Origin: Lanius collurio
Taxonomy: Eukaryota; Chordata; Aves; Passeriformes; Laniidae
Assembly: GCA_020086605.1 (NCBI GenBank)
Contig: JACBWW010000067.1
Location: forward strand, 690,425 to 754,424
Length of the DNA: 64,000 nucleotides
Direction of reading: 5' to 3'
Every line of letters begins with the position of its first letter. Position 1 is the first letter of the stretch. Position numbers and translations under genes: made by a program. Positions 13,492-27,260 of the stretch are shown piece by piece. Under the pieces are notes generated by a model, which saw nothing but the letters and a program-made list of their open reading frames with translations, was not told where the DNA came from and did no database searches.

Positions 13492-13795
13492 TTCTGGGGT
13501 AGAGGGAGGGTGGTTTTGAGATGCCCTGAAAATTTTATGCACAGGGAACAATTTTTGCATGAGAATTGTCTTTTACTATCGCCATTGTTAGACATTTGCA
13601 CACGATTCTGTGAAGAGAAAGAAAAATGTTAGTTATTGCTACATGTGAAAATGGTAGTTTTTAATCTCTGAATGTAATTTCGGCATTGCTCTCGCAAGCA
13701 GCTAGCAACTGCATTCTGCTGTCATTAGGAAACAAATTGCTGGATTATTGAACAATCATAAGGACATTAATAAATGTGACATGCACTGAAGTTTC
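13492..13795 (+). other. LCLAT1: LCLAT1 3' UTR (minimal extent)
   Basis: Sequence directly after the stop codon. The first AATAAA hexamer is at 13769-13774 and would give cleavage near 13790. A GT/T-rich stretch at about 13830-13850 could serve as the downstream element. The true 3' end may be farther on, because more hexamers follow. The extent is inferred without transcript data. Confidence 0.5.
13769..13774 (+). terminator. Candidate poly(A) signal 1 for LCLAT1
   Basis: Canonical AATAAA 278 nt after the LCLAT1 stop, within ACATTAATAAATGTGAC. It is the nearest canonical hexamer to the gene on this strand. Confidence 0.45.
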
Positions 13796-14785
13796 ATGTA
13801 GAAACCCAAACAGTTCGGCTGAGAGAGACAGATGTGTGATTTCTTTATAGTCACGTTGGCATGAAGTAAGCACCGGATTTGGAAAACTGGTAAGTTTTGA
13901 TGGTAGGTGAAAGTTGAAGGAGAAGTTGTTCTATTTCTTTTTTCTATTTGCTATTACTCAAACTTTTTTTGAGGTAATATTTTTGCATAAGCTTTTCCAA
14001 ACACTGCTACCTACCAGCTATTCAACTATTCTGGCTTGGTCACTCAGGAGGATTTTTAAGCCTTGCAGTCTTGTGTCATAGTACAGAAAACATTACAGTG
14101 CTCACTCTGCCTCCATTTAAATGTTTGCTGATTATTTAATAGACCTGTGCAGCTAAGTTTTTATCTCTCACTATTTCATTCTGTTTTAGTCTCCCTGTTA
14201 GCTGTGCGAGACTTGCTCCTACTGTAGTATGCAGAGCTGCAGGATAGGGGAGCTGTTTTTTATTGGTTTATTGGTGTTTTTTTCTCACAGAGGCAAAAAT
14301 AGCTGTTCGTCTCTGAGTAACTGGAAAATGTTTTTCAAAAAGGTTTCCTTGTATCTTTGTAGACACTTTTTGGTTGAAAGCATTTTATTTTGTTTTCAGA
14401 GTAGGCAAGATACCTTTTTTTTTTTTTTGGTATTAATTTTGGTTTTCACATGGCTTCCTTTGGCATTTCACATGTCCATGTAGATAAGCAGGAATACTGC
14501 TTGTTCGGTTCATGTCAGGCAGACCTGTTGAAATGCAGGGGTTCTCTCCTTGGTGGTACAAGAGATGGGTTTGGGTTTTAGACATAGCACAGGGAAGAGC
14601 TGCATCTTCCCTTTGCATACTGGCTTTGTTTGCCTGATGACATCACTTTTCAACCTCCTTCACAATCTTTGTGGGGTTCTTGTGGGGTTCACATTATGGT
14701 ACTCTCCCTTATTTTCATGACATTCAGAAAACCTGAAGGCTTAAACTCAGACAAGGCACTTTAAAGTGTATCCCTTTTCATATGT

Positions 14786-14791
14786 AATAAA
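14786..14791 (+). terminator. Candidate poly(A) signal 2 for LCLAT1
   Basis: Canonical AATAAA (TATGTAATAAAAACATAATG) about 1.3 kb after the stop codon. Use would give a longer 3' UTR isoform. There is no transcript evidence. Confidence 0.3.
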
Positions 14792-15317
14792 AACATAATG
14801 TTCATGCTCACATAGAAAAAGACAAAAATATTGCCAGCACTTCAGAGACACTTCAAGTCTTCAGGTTAGATTGTTTTGCAACCTCAAAAATTTTAGACAA
14901 CTTGACAATTGTATTGCTGCAAAACCTTCCTCACTTACTAAGTATTTGTTCTTTATTGCATGAGGGCTTGTTTGAGCTGGACCCAGATGGCCTGGCTCCG
15001 TTTGTTGACTGGCATTGCCATGAAATGTGGAAGTCCAGAGTGCAAAATGTATCTTGTACTGTGCTGGGTATCTCAGGTGTTGGGTCAGCGTGGTGGACAC
15101 ACCTGTTTGCTTCTAAATTACAACACTAAGCATGTTGTCTAATGTGTTTGTTTCAAAGACCATTTTTTTAACGAATCACCAGCCTCTATTCAACTGTCCC
15201 TTGCAAGGTGACAAATCTTTTTTAATCTATGCTTACAATAACCAATTGTTTATTATGCGGAAAGTACTTGAAGCCATCTGTTTTACTCCCAATTTTTTTA
15301 ATCCCTTTTTTCTTAAA

Positions 15318-15327
15318 AATAAATAAA
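15318..15327 (+). terminator. Candidate poly(A) signal 3 (overlapping hexamers)
   Basis: Two overlapping AATAAA hexamers (15318-15323 and 15322-15327) are followed by T- and GT-rich sequence (15331-15400), a good layout for cleavage about 1.85 kb after the LCLAT1 stop. No transcript evidence. Confidence 0.35.
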
Positions 15328-16388
15328 AGTAGGTTTATATTTAGGGTTATGTTTCTTAATGATATTTTTCGTGCTTGTATTTGTGTACCTGACAACTGGT
15401 GTTGCATTGTCATGAGTAGAAGGAGGTCATTTCTGCACCTTGAGGTCTTTTTTTAAAGCAGTTCTGTGATATCGCAGGCATGGCTGCAGCTTAAACCTCC
15501 ACTGCCTGGTTTTTCTTCAGCTAATACCCTACACATTCAGGTAACCCACTGCAAGGGAAAACCTAAAAGCCTCATTTGTGGTTAATGCAGAGGAGACCTA
15601 AAAGGCTTCTTCCAGTCTGTCCTGGCTGTGCTTTCATACCACGAGTAACCATAGCCAGCCTACTCCAATAGCCTTAACATCATCTTCAGGAATAACTTCA
15701 GAGGACAGGTTCCATGTGTTGGTGACACAAAATACCAGCTACACTTTTCTCAGTCATTCAGAGAACTTTGCAGTGTCATCAGTGTATCAGGAACATGAGT
15801 GTGAGTCTTGGTCATGGCACAGTACAGGATTTATGTCTGTGTAGTTAAAGTTGAGCTCTGAAAATGAACTCAATGCAATCCGTTGTTGACCCTTACAATG
15901 GGTTTTCTCCCAGCTGGAGCCAAAAATGTGACCTACTGTAATGTGGTAAAAACATCCTGCAAAATCTGTAACTTGTCTTCCTCTCTAATGTATTTGGATC
16001 AAAGAAAAAGAATAATCTGCTTGTCAGCTGGTAATGTCACGTTTGCAGTGCCCAACTCCATGATGCAGAGTGAGTGGTGAGTGAAGAATCCTTCTCTCAC
16101 AGGGAAGGGTGTTGGCCTTGTGTGTGATGTAAATGTTTAGATTATGTGCTTCATTTTCCAGGTCAATTAGAAATGCAAGATGGGAAAAACACTGACTAAA
16201 AACATTATGGATAGAGAAGCTTCTTTGTTTAAAAAGTGGTTAAGGAACTGGGGGAAGATTTTTCTTTGAATTATTTTTTTTTTCCTTTGATGAAAATGTA
16301 GCTTTTTACTCAAAAGGTTCTAATGTACAGATTTCTTGGAGAGTACTTTGTTCCTACCCTGTCTCCCTTTTCAAAGATCACTAAGATG

Positions 16389-16485
16389 GCATTTAGGGAC
16401 ATGGTTTAGTGGTGGACTTGGCAGTGCTGGGTTTACAGTTGGACTCGGTGATCTTTTCTCACCTAAATCATTCTGTGATTCTGTG
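16389..16485 (+). mobile_element. CR1 LINE 3' end, short
   Basis: GCATTTAGGGACATGGTTTA, then GTGGTGGACTTGGCAGTG, GGACTCGGTGATCTTTTCTC and ACCTAAATCATTCTGTGATT match the last 100 nt or so of CR1 in sense orientation, including the terminal ATTCTGTGATTCTGTG octamer-like repeats. Only the 3' tip is present, which is severe 5' truncation. Confidence 0.9.
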
Positions 16486-19400
16486 CTGGGTAAAATCACT
16501 TTGAAATTTTTTCAGTGCTGTTGGGCTAAAAGTGCTCCAGGAATCACATCATCCTCTTCCATGAGACATAGATTGGCACTGGGACTCATTTCAGTAGCTG
16601 GTTTGTCCCAGTTCACCTTGTCTTGTAGTCCCAGCAGCTGCACCTCTGAGCTCTGTCTGCAGGACTTACAGATCTTGCTGGGTCTTGTATGTACTGTTTG
16701 GGATCAAGGCTGTGCTTTAAGGATGCTGCTCCCCTTTGCTCAATTAAATGTTTCCTCATCAGCATCCAGGGATTTCTTTCTCTCTACTCGGAACAGAAGG
16801 TTGAAACCCTGCCATCTGTGTGTGTCATCAGGCTCATCTGGGTAGCAGGATGTCAAACCAAGACATTTTTATCTTGACTTCAAAGCTGCAGGGCCCAAAG
16901 CTGGTCTGTAAGGTGTTGTCTTGATCATAGGAGGTCTAGTTCCTAGTTTTGTGCATTTCATCAATCGGTGTTGTTTAAAAATGATCTGTGTTTTTATAAC
17001 TTGATTTTATATGTGCACTGTGTGAAAGGAAACACCAGGATACTACAAACCTACAGAAAGCCTTAGTTTTCAGATTTCACTGATAATATTATTAGAATGT
17101 TTTAACCATGTACCAGTTATTCTACAACAACAATAAAGACCTGAAGCATTGCATGTGTTTAATATTGCTGTTTTCTTTTTACTGCACCTGTAGGGAACAA
17201 ACCTTGTCTTCAGTCATATGGCTGACTGGCTCAGGCAGACTGGTGTCCATTTCCATGCTCAACTCATGGTTTGTGGCTCTTGAGGGAAGGAGAATCCCCC
17301 ATCTCTCCATAGGAGGCTGGAAAGGGGCATCTGGCTCTACCCTCCCTTCCATCTTCATCATGTAAAGGGGCACAGAAACCTTTGAGTGTGCAAGAACCAC
17401 AGCTCAGCTTCAGCCTTGCTGTGCTGCTTAACCAGGATTGTTGAAGAATAACCTGTCTTAGGTAGTGGTAGGTGGGTAAGTCCAACATGTTAGCCATATT
17501 CTGTTACCTCCCATGTAATTACTGACACAAGAAATGATCTATGGCAAGGTTCATGTTCTTAGAGGACCTTTCTTTAATGTAACTTCAGGTCACAGGCCCT
17601 TTGGTTTCTCTCTGCATTGCTTGAGTGCTAATCCGGTGTGGAGGCACAAGGGCTGTGTTTCTCAGCTCCTCATTACCCAGTTGGGAATACCCTTGCCATA
17701 ATGGCTCTAGGGAAACACCCACATCTCCAGCAGGTATCCCGTGTCAGAAAGAAGAAACTCACACCATGGTAGCAAATAGTGCAGCTGCAGATGGTATTGG
17801 CCATGTCTGTGGATTCTCAGAGCATTCAGATCAGTCCCCCAAAGACAAAATAAATGGCTTGTCACTCTGGAAGGGTGGTTGTCCGGACCTTCCTCTTGGT
17901 TTCCTCACAAATACACAATTAAAAAATGTATTTCTCTGTTTTACCTGTCCTTACAGAAAACATTAGTAATGGAGGCCAAAGCTTTCACCCTCCAGCTGCC
18001 CCAAACCCCTCCTTTGCAGTTCAGTACTGTGGAGAAAAGGTGGTCTTATTTCCTGAGAACTTTGAATCACACAGAATCTCAACCAGAAGTTGCTCCTGGG
18101 AGCAGGGAGCATGGCCTGTGCTTATAACATTAAGGATGACTTTCACCCTAGAGGGCTTAAGGCCAGAGGCATGTGAGGGGGGGAGAGTTTGCCTCTGTCC
18201 TTTCTCTGCCACTGGGCAAGCAGTTTTATCAGGAGTGAATATCAGGCCCCAAGTTTTTAAGTAGATGTCTTTGTTCTATTACAGTAGGGCCTCCAGATGG
18301 TTTGTCATCCCCTTTTCTGGAGGTCTTCATCTGGGAGGACTGTTTCTCTGATGGTGGGACCTGCAGGAGACTGACAGGAAGAGTTTGAACAAAACTGCGT
18401 GCATTTTCTCAGGTGGGTATTGCTGCTCTCAGTAGAAGATGGGAGAGTGTCTGCTGCATCTGAGATGCTTCATGCTGGGCTGCAGGAGAGATGCAGAGGT
18501 GCAGGTAAGTGTTTTGGTGGTCAGCAGCCTCTTCCCCAGATTTCTCTTTCCATCTTGCTTGTCTGAGGGAGGAGGTGAGGGCCCCTTCACCCACAACTGC
18601 AGGGAGCCAAGAAGCACCTTCAGCCTTACCAGAGAGAAGAGCTAAAGGGACTCAGGCTTCAGCATTGCTTGTGCATCCCCAGGACACACAGCAGAGGAGG
18701 ATAAGCTGCTGCAGGGTATGAGAGCACAAGGAGATGCTGTGGGAGGAGCAGGAGACACTGCTTTCTGTGGAGCTGTAACCTGGCACTAACACCGATGTTG
18801 GGTCTTGCCCTCTGCCCCCCGGCACTATTTCTCCCTGCCTTCAAGGTTTGCTCTGCTCTCTGAACTGCTGGGTGGCCAGTGAGCCAGAGGAATGGATGTA
18901 GATTAACACTGTACCCAAGGGGGAGGGAAATGTAAGGGCTAACAGGACAGAGGTGCTAGAGAACGTGTTGGCTCCCCCCGGTGCTGGGTACAGCTGTTGG
19001 GAGCGTGTCATCCTGGTCTTAGAGGCTGGAGGAAAAGGTCTGTGCTAAAACACTTCTTTACTGAGGCAACTTTTGAGAAAGTGAGCAGAGAAAGGACATC
19101 CTCCATAGGGTGGCTCCCAGCAGGACCACTGGACTGCCTCAGGAGGAGCCTCTCTGTTCTTACCTGACATGCTGCCCACCAGTGCTGGCATTGCCTGGGT
19201 GTCCCTGTAGCTACTCAGGGTGCTGTCTCCTCTGTACTCAAGTTGCTCACTTGATGTCCTGGGTTTTAAGACATACAAATGGCTCCTCCTGCTTCTTTTC
19301 CTGGCAATTGTGCAAGACCTTGGGTTCTTTAAGGACAGAATAATCCCTCACTGTCAGTAAGATTCCCACTGGTAGGCTGGGAAGCTACCCACTTTTCCAG

Positions 19401-22400
19401 GGAAGCTTGCAACATCACTTGTAACAGTGCTGCCTCACACAATCCATGTTTTCCTGTCAGCCAGGTGCTCCCTCACCTTCCTAGCAAGGAGCTGTCTCAT
19501 CATCCCCCTCCCCACTGGCACAGTTAGTTTCCCTTCCCAGTTATCCACTGAAATTATTCAAGTGAAGATAATTCTGCCTGCTGGTAGGTCCCCACATTTG
19601 CCTCCTACAGCTTTGCACTCCCTGCCAATGCTGTTCAAAGAGCTCTGTGAAACTCAGCTCTGAACTCACTTTACTCAAGTGCCCTTTTTATAGCTACCTA
19701 AAAAAAGGTCCCCACTTTCCCAGGGCTTTCCTTGGTGCTTTGTGATGGGCACAAATCATCAGAGTCAGTGGGTTGGTCTCCAGGTCACAGCAGGGAAACC
19801 TTCCAGCACCTGTGGATCAGACAACCATGCAAAGTCCTGGACATGGGCAGGTCAGGATCCAAACTTGTGCTGCTTCTTACATGCCTTAACACCAATCCCT
19901 GCAGGAGTAGAACCAGCATTTAAAGGGAATGTTCTAAACAACCTCTTTTGGCAGCAAACAAAACTTTTCTGATTCCTTTATTGCTCTATGCCTTCCTTCT
20001 CCCTCTCCAATGAGCGAGAGAGGAGAAGGTTTTGGGACACCCTCAGTTGCTTAAAGCAGGAGAACAATGATCCTGGAGCCACTGTCCTACATGGATCGGG
20101 CTGTGCTGGGCAGGTTCACAAGGCAGGAGTTGATGACTGCTTGCCACTGCAGGATCCTTGTACTTGTCTGTCCCTGGAGAGACACACAAGGAGAGGGACT
20201 GGATCCAGTTCTTCACCCACACTGGGCTCCTGTGTGGCCATCTGCCAGCTGGTTCATCTGCACGAAGAGTGTGAGAGCCTCATGGTCACCACAAGGACAA
20301 AGGGACACTGAGCATCATCCCACAGGATCCCAGAGCTTCAGCCAGCAGCTGGGAAGCCAGAGAGGAGCACTTGGGAAAGGTGCAGCTGCTTGGGAAAGGA
20401 CGTGCTGACCGACAGCCCTCAGGTGGCCTTGGTGGTCTTCTCAGAGGTGCTTGGTGTGGGCCAAGGGTGGGGACAGAGAACAGGCAGCACTTACTGCAAG
20501 CCAGGGCTGTGTCTGGCATCAATCAGGCTCTAACACTCACCTGTGGGTTTGATGCTGCATGTCTGTCTGGGACAGGAATTATTCCTGGCTCCTGAGGCCT
20601 TGGCTGGGAGTAAGTTTCCCCATTGTGGGCAGGACAGAGCAGGATGTAGCAGGTTAATGGCAGCAAACACCACACTGCCAGCAGCAGTGAGGGCTGGCAC
20701 AGATATTCCAGCTACAGTGACCCAGCTGCCTGGGCCTGTCCCTACCATGTCCCCAGCACACACACAGCCCCAGAGGCTTCATCCTACTGATTTGGTGGGG
20801 TTTTTTTCTGATGCGACTGGGAGCAGGGCTGATGTTCTGTGATCTCTGCTCTCTCACAGTTCCTGGTCCTGCACCACATGAGGGATGTTATGGTCTGAGA
20901 ACATGGGGTGCCTCAGCCTTCATGCCCAGCCTGGCTTTAAATTAAGATATTGAAGCTCTCAGAACAGTCTGATCTCCTTCTCTTCTCCTGCACTGGAATG
21001 AGCCACCAGGGACAGGGCAGCTGGCTCAGGCTACTGTGGTCCATCATGGGGCCCTTTTACAGCAGGGCAAGGGCAAGGGCAAGCCTCACCCTGCGGTCAC
21101 TCAGTGGTCAAGTGTCACACCCAGTGGATATCTCCAACCTCTCACTACAGATGCTGTGCTCCTCTAGAGGTTTTGCTTTCTGCCTGCATTGGGGAAAGGG
21201 AGATTCTTTTCTGGGGGTCCCTGAGAGGCAGCACAAGGAGATGTTTTATGCAAGATCTCAGCAAGGTGTTCGGGTCTGCCTCTTCTCAACATGTGAAGGT
21301 TAAAGGCAGGCTCTCAGCTTTCCACTGCTAATGACAGAAAGTGCTTTGTGAGTGAGAGAGAGCATAATTAGGGATTAATGAGAAAGGAGCCTGTGGTTTT
21401 ATTACCCATTGGACATCACTCCTGTGGATGAACAAGAGAGGTTGCATTAGCTGCTTCCTGCTGAGTCCTTCCAGCAGGAAAGTCCTTAGCAGACTTTCTG
21501 CATCTTTTAAGGACAGGAGGTAGAGAAGGGCACTGCAGGCAAGGAGTGATGGGGCTTGGTGTCCTCTGCTGCAGGCTGGGACAGACCCCAGACCTGTGGC
21601 ACCATGGGGGGACTGCAGACCTTGGGGCAAAGACCTTGGGCTCTACTGTTGGCTCTGCCACTGTCCAGTGGCATGTGTCACACACCTCCTGCATCTCAGG
21701 TGGTTCAGCAGGACTGGAGACATCTCCTCAGGTGGTGCCCAGTGGCAGCCACAGCATGTCAGGAGAGGCACAGTCCAGGAGCAAAAGCACAGCTATTTGC
21801 TTAGGTGAAGGTCAGAGCAGATTCCACCACTTTGGGACAAGTCTTCTGCCCTACTCCAGCCTGAATCCAACAGTGAAGGAAGCTGGAAGAGGTCAGATAA
21901 AAACAGGAATAAAACCAGAGAGGTTAAATACCTTACCTTGAATTAGCTTCATCATTCCTAGCCATTGCATAAAAGCTATTAAAGTTATTACAGGACATAC
22001 TGGATGCTGGCACAGCAGGAACAACAAATATAGGTAGAGTGGTCCTTGTCATAAATATCACTCAAGCTTTGACATCCCTCTGCCATCATGACGCTGCTCG
22101 CAGCCAGCCTGGCTGAGCGATGCCAAACCATGGCAGTGCTGGGTGCAGCTGGTGGGAACAGCTCCTTCTCTCTCTGAATAATACAAGGCTTGCATTCTCA
22201 AGGAAAGAAACCTCCTGCTGTGGGGCAGGAGCTTTCCCTGCTCCTGCTTTCCCTGGGTCATCTCCGTGGGGGTCTTGCTGCAAGTGCCACAAGGAACAAG
22301 AGGCCAGGGGTTTTTTAACAGCACAAAAAGAAATCATCCTACTTGTGCATGCATTTGTCAAGTATATTAGTAATGTGCTTCACCCTGTACTTTGAATGCT

Positions 22401-25400
22401 CTTTTTAATGATTACTCTGCATTTTGCCTCTCAGCCATTGCAGTCACATCCAAGTCCTAAAGTTATCAGACCTTCAATCTTGTAAGATCACAGCCCGACT
22501 CCATCCACTGATGTCTCACTATGTGATACCAAGATGTCTTTATTGCCAAGCACTTGGACTTTTGAAGCCTTCAGTACTGACACAGCACACAGGGAGGTGC
22601 TTTTGCTACTCTCTTAGCTAAGTGAGGTCCCCTTTCCAGGGACAGACCATTGTACCCCTCGGTATAAAATCCTTTGGTTACCCCTCGTCTGCCAAATGCT
22701 CTGACACATCCCGGTGGAAAATGAACCCACCTTTTAGCTCAGTGTCTCCAAATCCTAATCCTCCCACTCTACCACATCTCCCTGAGCAGAGGGGTGGATT
22801 AGAAAGGGGCCTTGCCCCGCACACCAGCAGTGGTGGGCAGAGCAGAGAGGTCGCCCTGAACTTGGAGTACTTCCAGGACCATCGACCCTCACTGAGTCAC
22901 TCACTAAGATGATGCAGCAGGAAGTCATTGAAAACAGAAGACAATGGAAAGAAAATGAAGAGCGAGGCTTCCATTCACACCCTTGGCAGAGGCATTTCAG
23001 TTCCCAGTCCCCTCCTGCCCGCAGGGAGGACGGGTGCTGCTTATTAGACAGGTTATGTAATTGAAGTGGTCTATATTTATCAGGAGTGCATGGCGTACAC
23101 ACCTCGAGGGTCAGAAGCCCAGCAGTTTGGAGAACATTAGCTCCACTAATGAATCAGCAGGGAGAAGGACCTAAAAATACGACTCTGCTGCAGAAGGACA
23201 TCATTGGGTGGCTCAGGGAGCCAAGGTCAGGAGGTCGTGTGCCTTTCCAGCTCTGGCTGGCATGGTGACGCTGTGCTCACATAGTCATTGCCTCAGACAA
23301 GGCAAAATCCACTCTGTGCTAAACTCCTTTCAAACTTTGGCTGTGCTGTTGGATGTTGAACCTAAAGGAGGAGGAAGACCCCCAGTCCATGCCATAACCA
23401 CTGTGTTGTAAAGTCAACCGCCTTTTTGCACCATTTTCCCTTTGAGCATGAAACCTCAACACTTGTGGGATTTTTCCTCCTTTACAAGGCATAGAAGCAC
23501 TAAAAATGCTTGATTTCCCTCAGGGTAAGGGTAGTCCTTGGCTGGTCCCAGACATGGAGGCTGGTTTGTGCTCCCTGTACTGAGCCCTGCTATCAGTGCT
23601 GGTGGCACACGAGCTTTGTGCCTGCTCCTCAGCACCAGGGAAACTCAGGGCAGGCTCCTCTCCGTCACACTCGGTGCCCAGCCTTCAGGAGCAGCTGTGC
23701 CACACCACAATCCCCCAGCTGTCATCACAGTGGGGGAGCTGCAGCACATCAGCAGTGGCCCACAGCTGCCCTGGTCGGACTGGAGACCCTGAGGTGAGCC
23801 GGCAGCTGGAGGGGTGTTTGTGACACTTTGCATGGATAGAGATGGCTAATGAGAGTTATTTTTGGGGAACTGGAGCGGGTGGGAGGAAATAACAGATAAC
23901 CTTTGTTTTCTTGGTTTCTGCTGTTATAGGTGAATTTGTTTGCCTGCAGTGCTGGGGAGCTCAGCTCGGTGCCCTGGTTTACTCAGGGCAGCGAAGGCAA
24001 ACAGAGGCCGTTACCCCACGCTGTGTTTGTGCAGTGTCCACACTGGCATTTACCTTTTTAAGATTCTGAATGCTGTGCCCTAGATCAGATTCTGCCTTCC
24101 TGTAGATGGGTTGGTGGATGTGTCTGCCCAGGGCAGAAAGCAGAGCCTGGACACTCAGCCTGTCTCATGGGACTGGCCATGGCCCCAATGGCTGTGTGCT
24201 CCTGCCACATCCCCAGTAAAGTTTTTGGTCCTTGACTTCACATGATTCAAACAAGCTCTGAGCTCTGCCTACCACTTGGCAGACACTAAAACTATAGAGG
24301 GGTAAATTGCCCAGAGCCGACCCATCGCAGCCAGGGCTGATGTCCCCCTTGGGGTTTGCAGGATTGAAATGCTGCACTCCCAGGGGCTCTCTCTGATCCA
24401 CCTGGAGCTTCCATGTTTTGTTATGGTTTGGAAAAGCTTGGTCAGAAAGGGCTTTATCCTTGGTATTTCTGTGTGTTTCTGAAGAACAGCTCTCCCCCAT
24501 GGAAGTCAGGGTAGAGGTTACCTACAGGAGCAGTGGAGCTTCCCAACTGCTCCTGCTGGTATCAGCCAAGGCCTGAGAGGAGGATCTTGCTGAGCTCTGA
24601 GGAGCAGCAGTGTCATGGGGGCAGCAGAGGAAGAGGTCAGAGAGAAGAGCTCAGGGACAGGACAGAGGAATGCAGGCAGGTGCAGGCACCATGCTGGTGC
24701 TCCCTGTGGAGCTCTGCAGTCTCAGCCACAAGCTGGGATCCTCTTCCCCATGCTTGGAGATGGACAGACCCCTGGAGAAGGATCAGGAGGTGAATACCAG
24801 TGGTCACATCTGTGCTGTGGGCCCAGGGCACTGGTAAGGCATTCATCTGTGTTATGCAGAGTCTCAGTCCTACTTTCAGTGTGAACCTTGGTGGTTTAAC
24901 ATAAACCACAGGAGGATGTTCTCCCAACACACTCTTGCTTCTTTTTGTCTGTGAGGTCTCTGTGATCACTGCAAAGTCCACCCATGGCACTGGTGGCACT
25001 GGATCAGTCCTTCTGGGCTCTCACTGGCCAAGCACCTAAGTGCCACCTGCTCTCTGTTCCCAGCAATGTCACTGGCTGAGGCTCAGAGACCCAACCCACC
25101 ACCACATGGATGGATGGACTGGCCAACATCCTTGGCCTCTCTGGGATCAGGCTCTGTCCCACAGCAAACAAGGAAAAGGACTGACTCAAACATAGCTGTG
25201 GGGCTGGTCTGCCCACTGCATATTTCCTGAGCAAGGTAATTTATTTGGAAGAGTTGGTCCTGGCAGAGATGTTTGAGTACATTTTTCTGCTTCCATCAAT
25301 CCTCTCTGCTGATAACTCAGCTGCCACAGCAGCTCCTCCCCCTGTGGCCCCACATCTCCTGGACAGCTTCACAAGGCACATCCTTCTCCTGCAGTGGCTG

Positions 25401-26929
25401 CCAAAATTGCATTTTATTTTTAAACCCTGAGACACAAATGCCCTACCTTTATCATTTGCCTGCAGTCCCAGCAGCTCCACATATCCTCAGTAAATAACCT
25501 CTGATCATCAAGTGAATCTGACAGGCGCCAAAGGCCAGGGAGATCCAGATGCTTGGTGTGCCCACAGCTGGTCCCAGCTCCCTGTGGCTGCCAAGTACAG
25601 GGGGTCTCCTCCTTGTGGGATGGGGAGAAGGGCTGTCAGGAGCCCAAAGGACTGGTGAGCTTGTGCCTTTCTACTGCAACGTGGGGACAGGTGGCTGCAA
25701 GGACTGAGTTTATCCCAGCCCTGCCCGAATTTATGCAGACAAACAATAATAATGGTTCCTTACAGGGGGTTATTGAGATGGAAAAGTGGCAAACTGGATT
25801 ATGGCCTGTGCAATTTCATATTCCTTTTTGGAAACACAATTTCAATAATCTTTTTTCTTCATTTATTTTTAATCTCTGTAGCACAGACCCTGAGGGACAA
25901 TGTCTCCAGAGCAGGAGGACTACCAGCCATTGGTAAGCTGAGTGTGAGGAGGTGTCCATGGGGCAATTTGGGTGCCAACCTGACCCCCAGACAGGGCTGC
26001 TTCTGGAGAAGATTTGGAGGGAGGGATGGATCATGCAGGGATACTGATGCAGCTCTCTGTCCAGGGAAAACCTCAGTCTGATTTGTCCTTAAATGCCCAA
26101 ACTTTCAGAAATGTTTGGACTTGATGTGTGAAGCTTGTGTTTTGGTTAGGATTAGCTCCCAGCTGGTTTCTCCAGCCACCAACCTTGCTACAGAGTCTCC
26201 TGGGGGAGAGGCCACGTTGCATTTTGGAAGAGAGGATGCAAAGATTGGTACATGCAAAGAGGGAGTCCTGAAATGAAACGTTCTGATGAACCCAGCAATG
26301 GGAGATCAGGAATCACACCTGAGAGAGGTGACAGGAGAAAACGTGATTGCTGGTAGCTGTTTAGGGCCAGGAGTCTGCTTTCTAGAACAGGCTAGAGCTG
26401 GGCCTGCAGCAAATTTACTGCTTGACAAGGATGCTCAGGAGTCCCTGCTGGGGTTCTCTTCACCCTGAGACAGGCACCAGCTGACACACAAATGAACTGG
26501 GTTTTCCCCCTGGCTTTCACAAAGGGTGATGTTGAGCTCTGTAATTGTACAAAGTTTTAGTACAGCTCCTGTCTTGACTAAATATCTTCAGGCATCACTA
26601 ATTAAATTGAATTTACTGGGATGACAAGTGTCTCTCTCCTCTCAGCCACAGATGTTGTGACTGCAGCTCAGGCTCCAGCACAGCCTATTTGGACTTGCTG
26701 CAGGAGCCTCAGGCTTCAGGGTTAGTGCCTGGGTGCCTCTCCCAGTGTGAAAATCAAGGGGCAGACCAGGGATCAGCCCAGCATGGTTCTTATTTCTGCA
26801 AATAACTCAGATGGCCACAGATCTGCCTGTAGATGCTTTGTCCTCCTCTCCCTTCCCGGTGGGGAGAGTTAATAATAGATGTTGGATGGTGCAGGAAGAT
26901 GCAGAATTTAAATGAATTCCCCTTCCTTC

Positions 26930-27260
26930 TCAGTAATAAAAATGTTTCTTCCCTAAGAGTCCCTTGATTAATTGATCCGGCAATTGACAAATCAAGGATG
27001 GGAACGCATAAAATCCAATAGAAAGGGATGAAAATAGCATTATGTACCATCTGATGCAGTCAGCGAAGTCACGCAACCAAATGACGGCAGAAGAATGGGG
27101 CCTTGGGCTGGAGGAGCCTTCATTAAGATGTGGCAAGGGTATTATTAAGTAAAAGAACATTGATTTTGTTTGAAAGATTTGGCCATCCATATTAAATATA
27201 ATCTCCGTAATGTAATCTTGGGAGTTGCTTTAAATGTCAGCGTCACTTGGCTACATCTGC
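26930..27260. other. Candidate conserved non-coding element
   Basis: A non-repetitive AT-rich block with dense homeodomain- and HMG-like words (TTGATTAATTGATC, ACATTGATTTTGTTTG, CCATATTAAATATAATC, CCGTAATGTAATC) next to CpG-containing words (AGCGAAGTCACGCAACC). Its composition differs from the GC-richer flanks. The enhancer interpretation is inference only. Confidence 0.3.

Larger units (their letters stand above)
13796..16388. other. Possible extended LCLAT1 3' UTR or intergenic
   Basis: No coding exon was recognised. The sequence is AT-rich and non-repetitive except for T-runs (for example near 14417-14429) and the poly(A) hexamers listed separately. It could be an extended 3' UTR, since several AATAAA motifs lie on the same strand as LCLAT1, or intergenic DNA. 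Confidence 0.5.

Noticed and set aside
12979..13560. 193-codon - strand open frame
   Set aside because: It lies opposite the clear LCLAT1 terminal exon and is a shadow of its codon composition.
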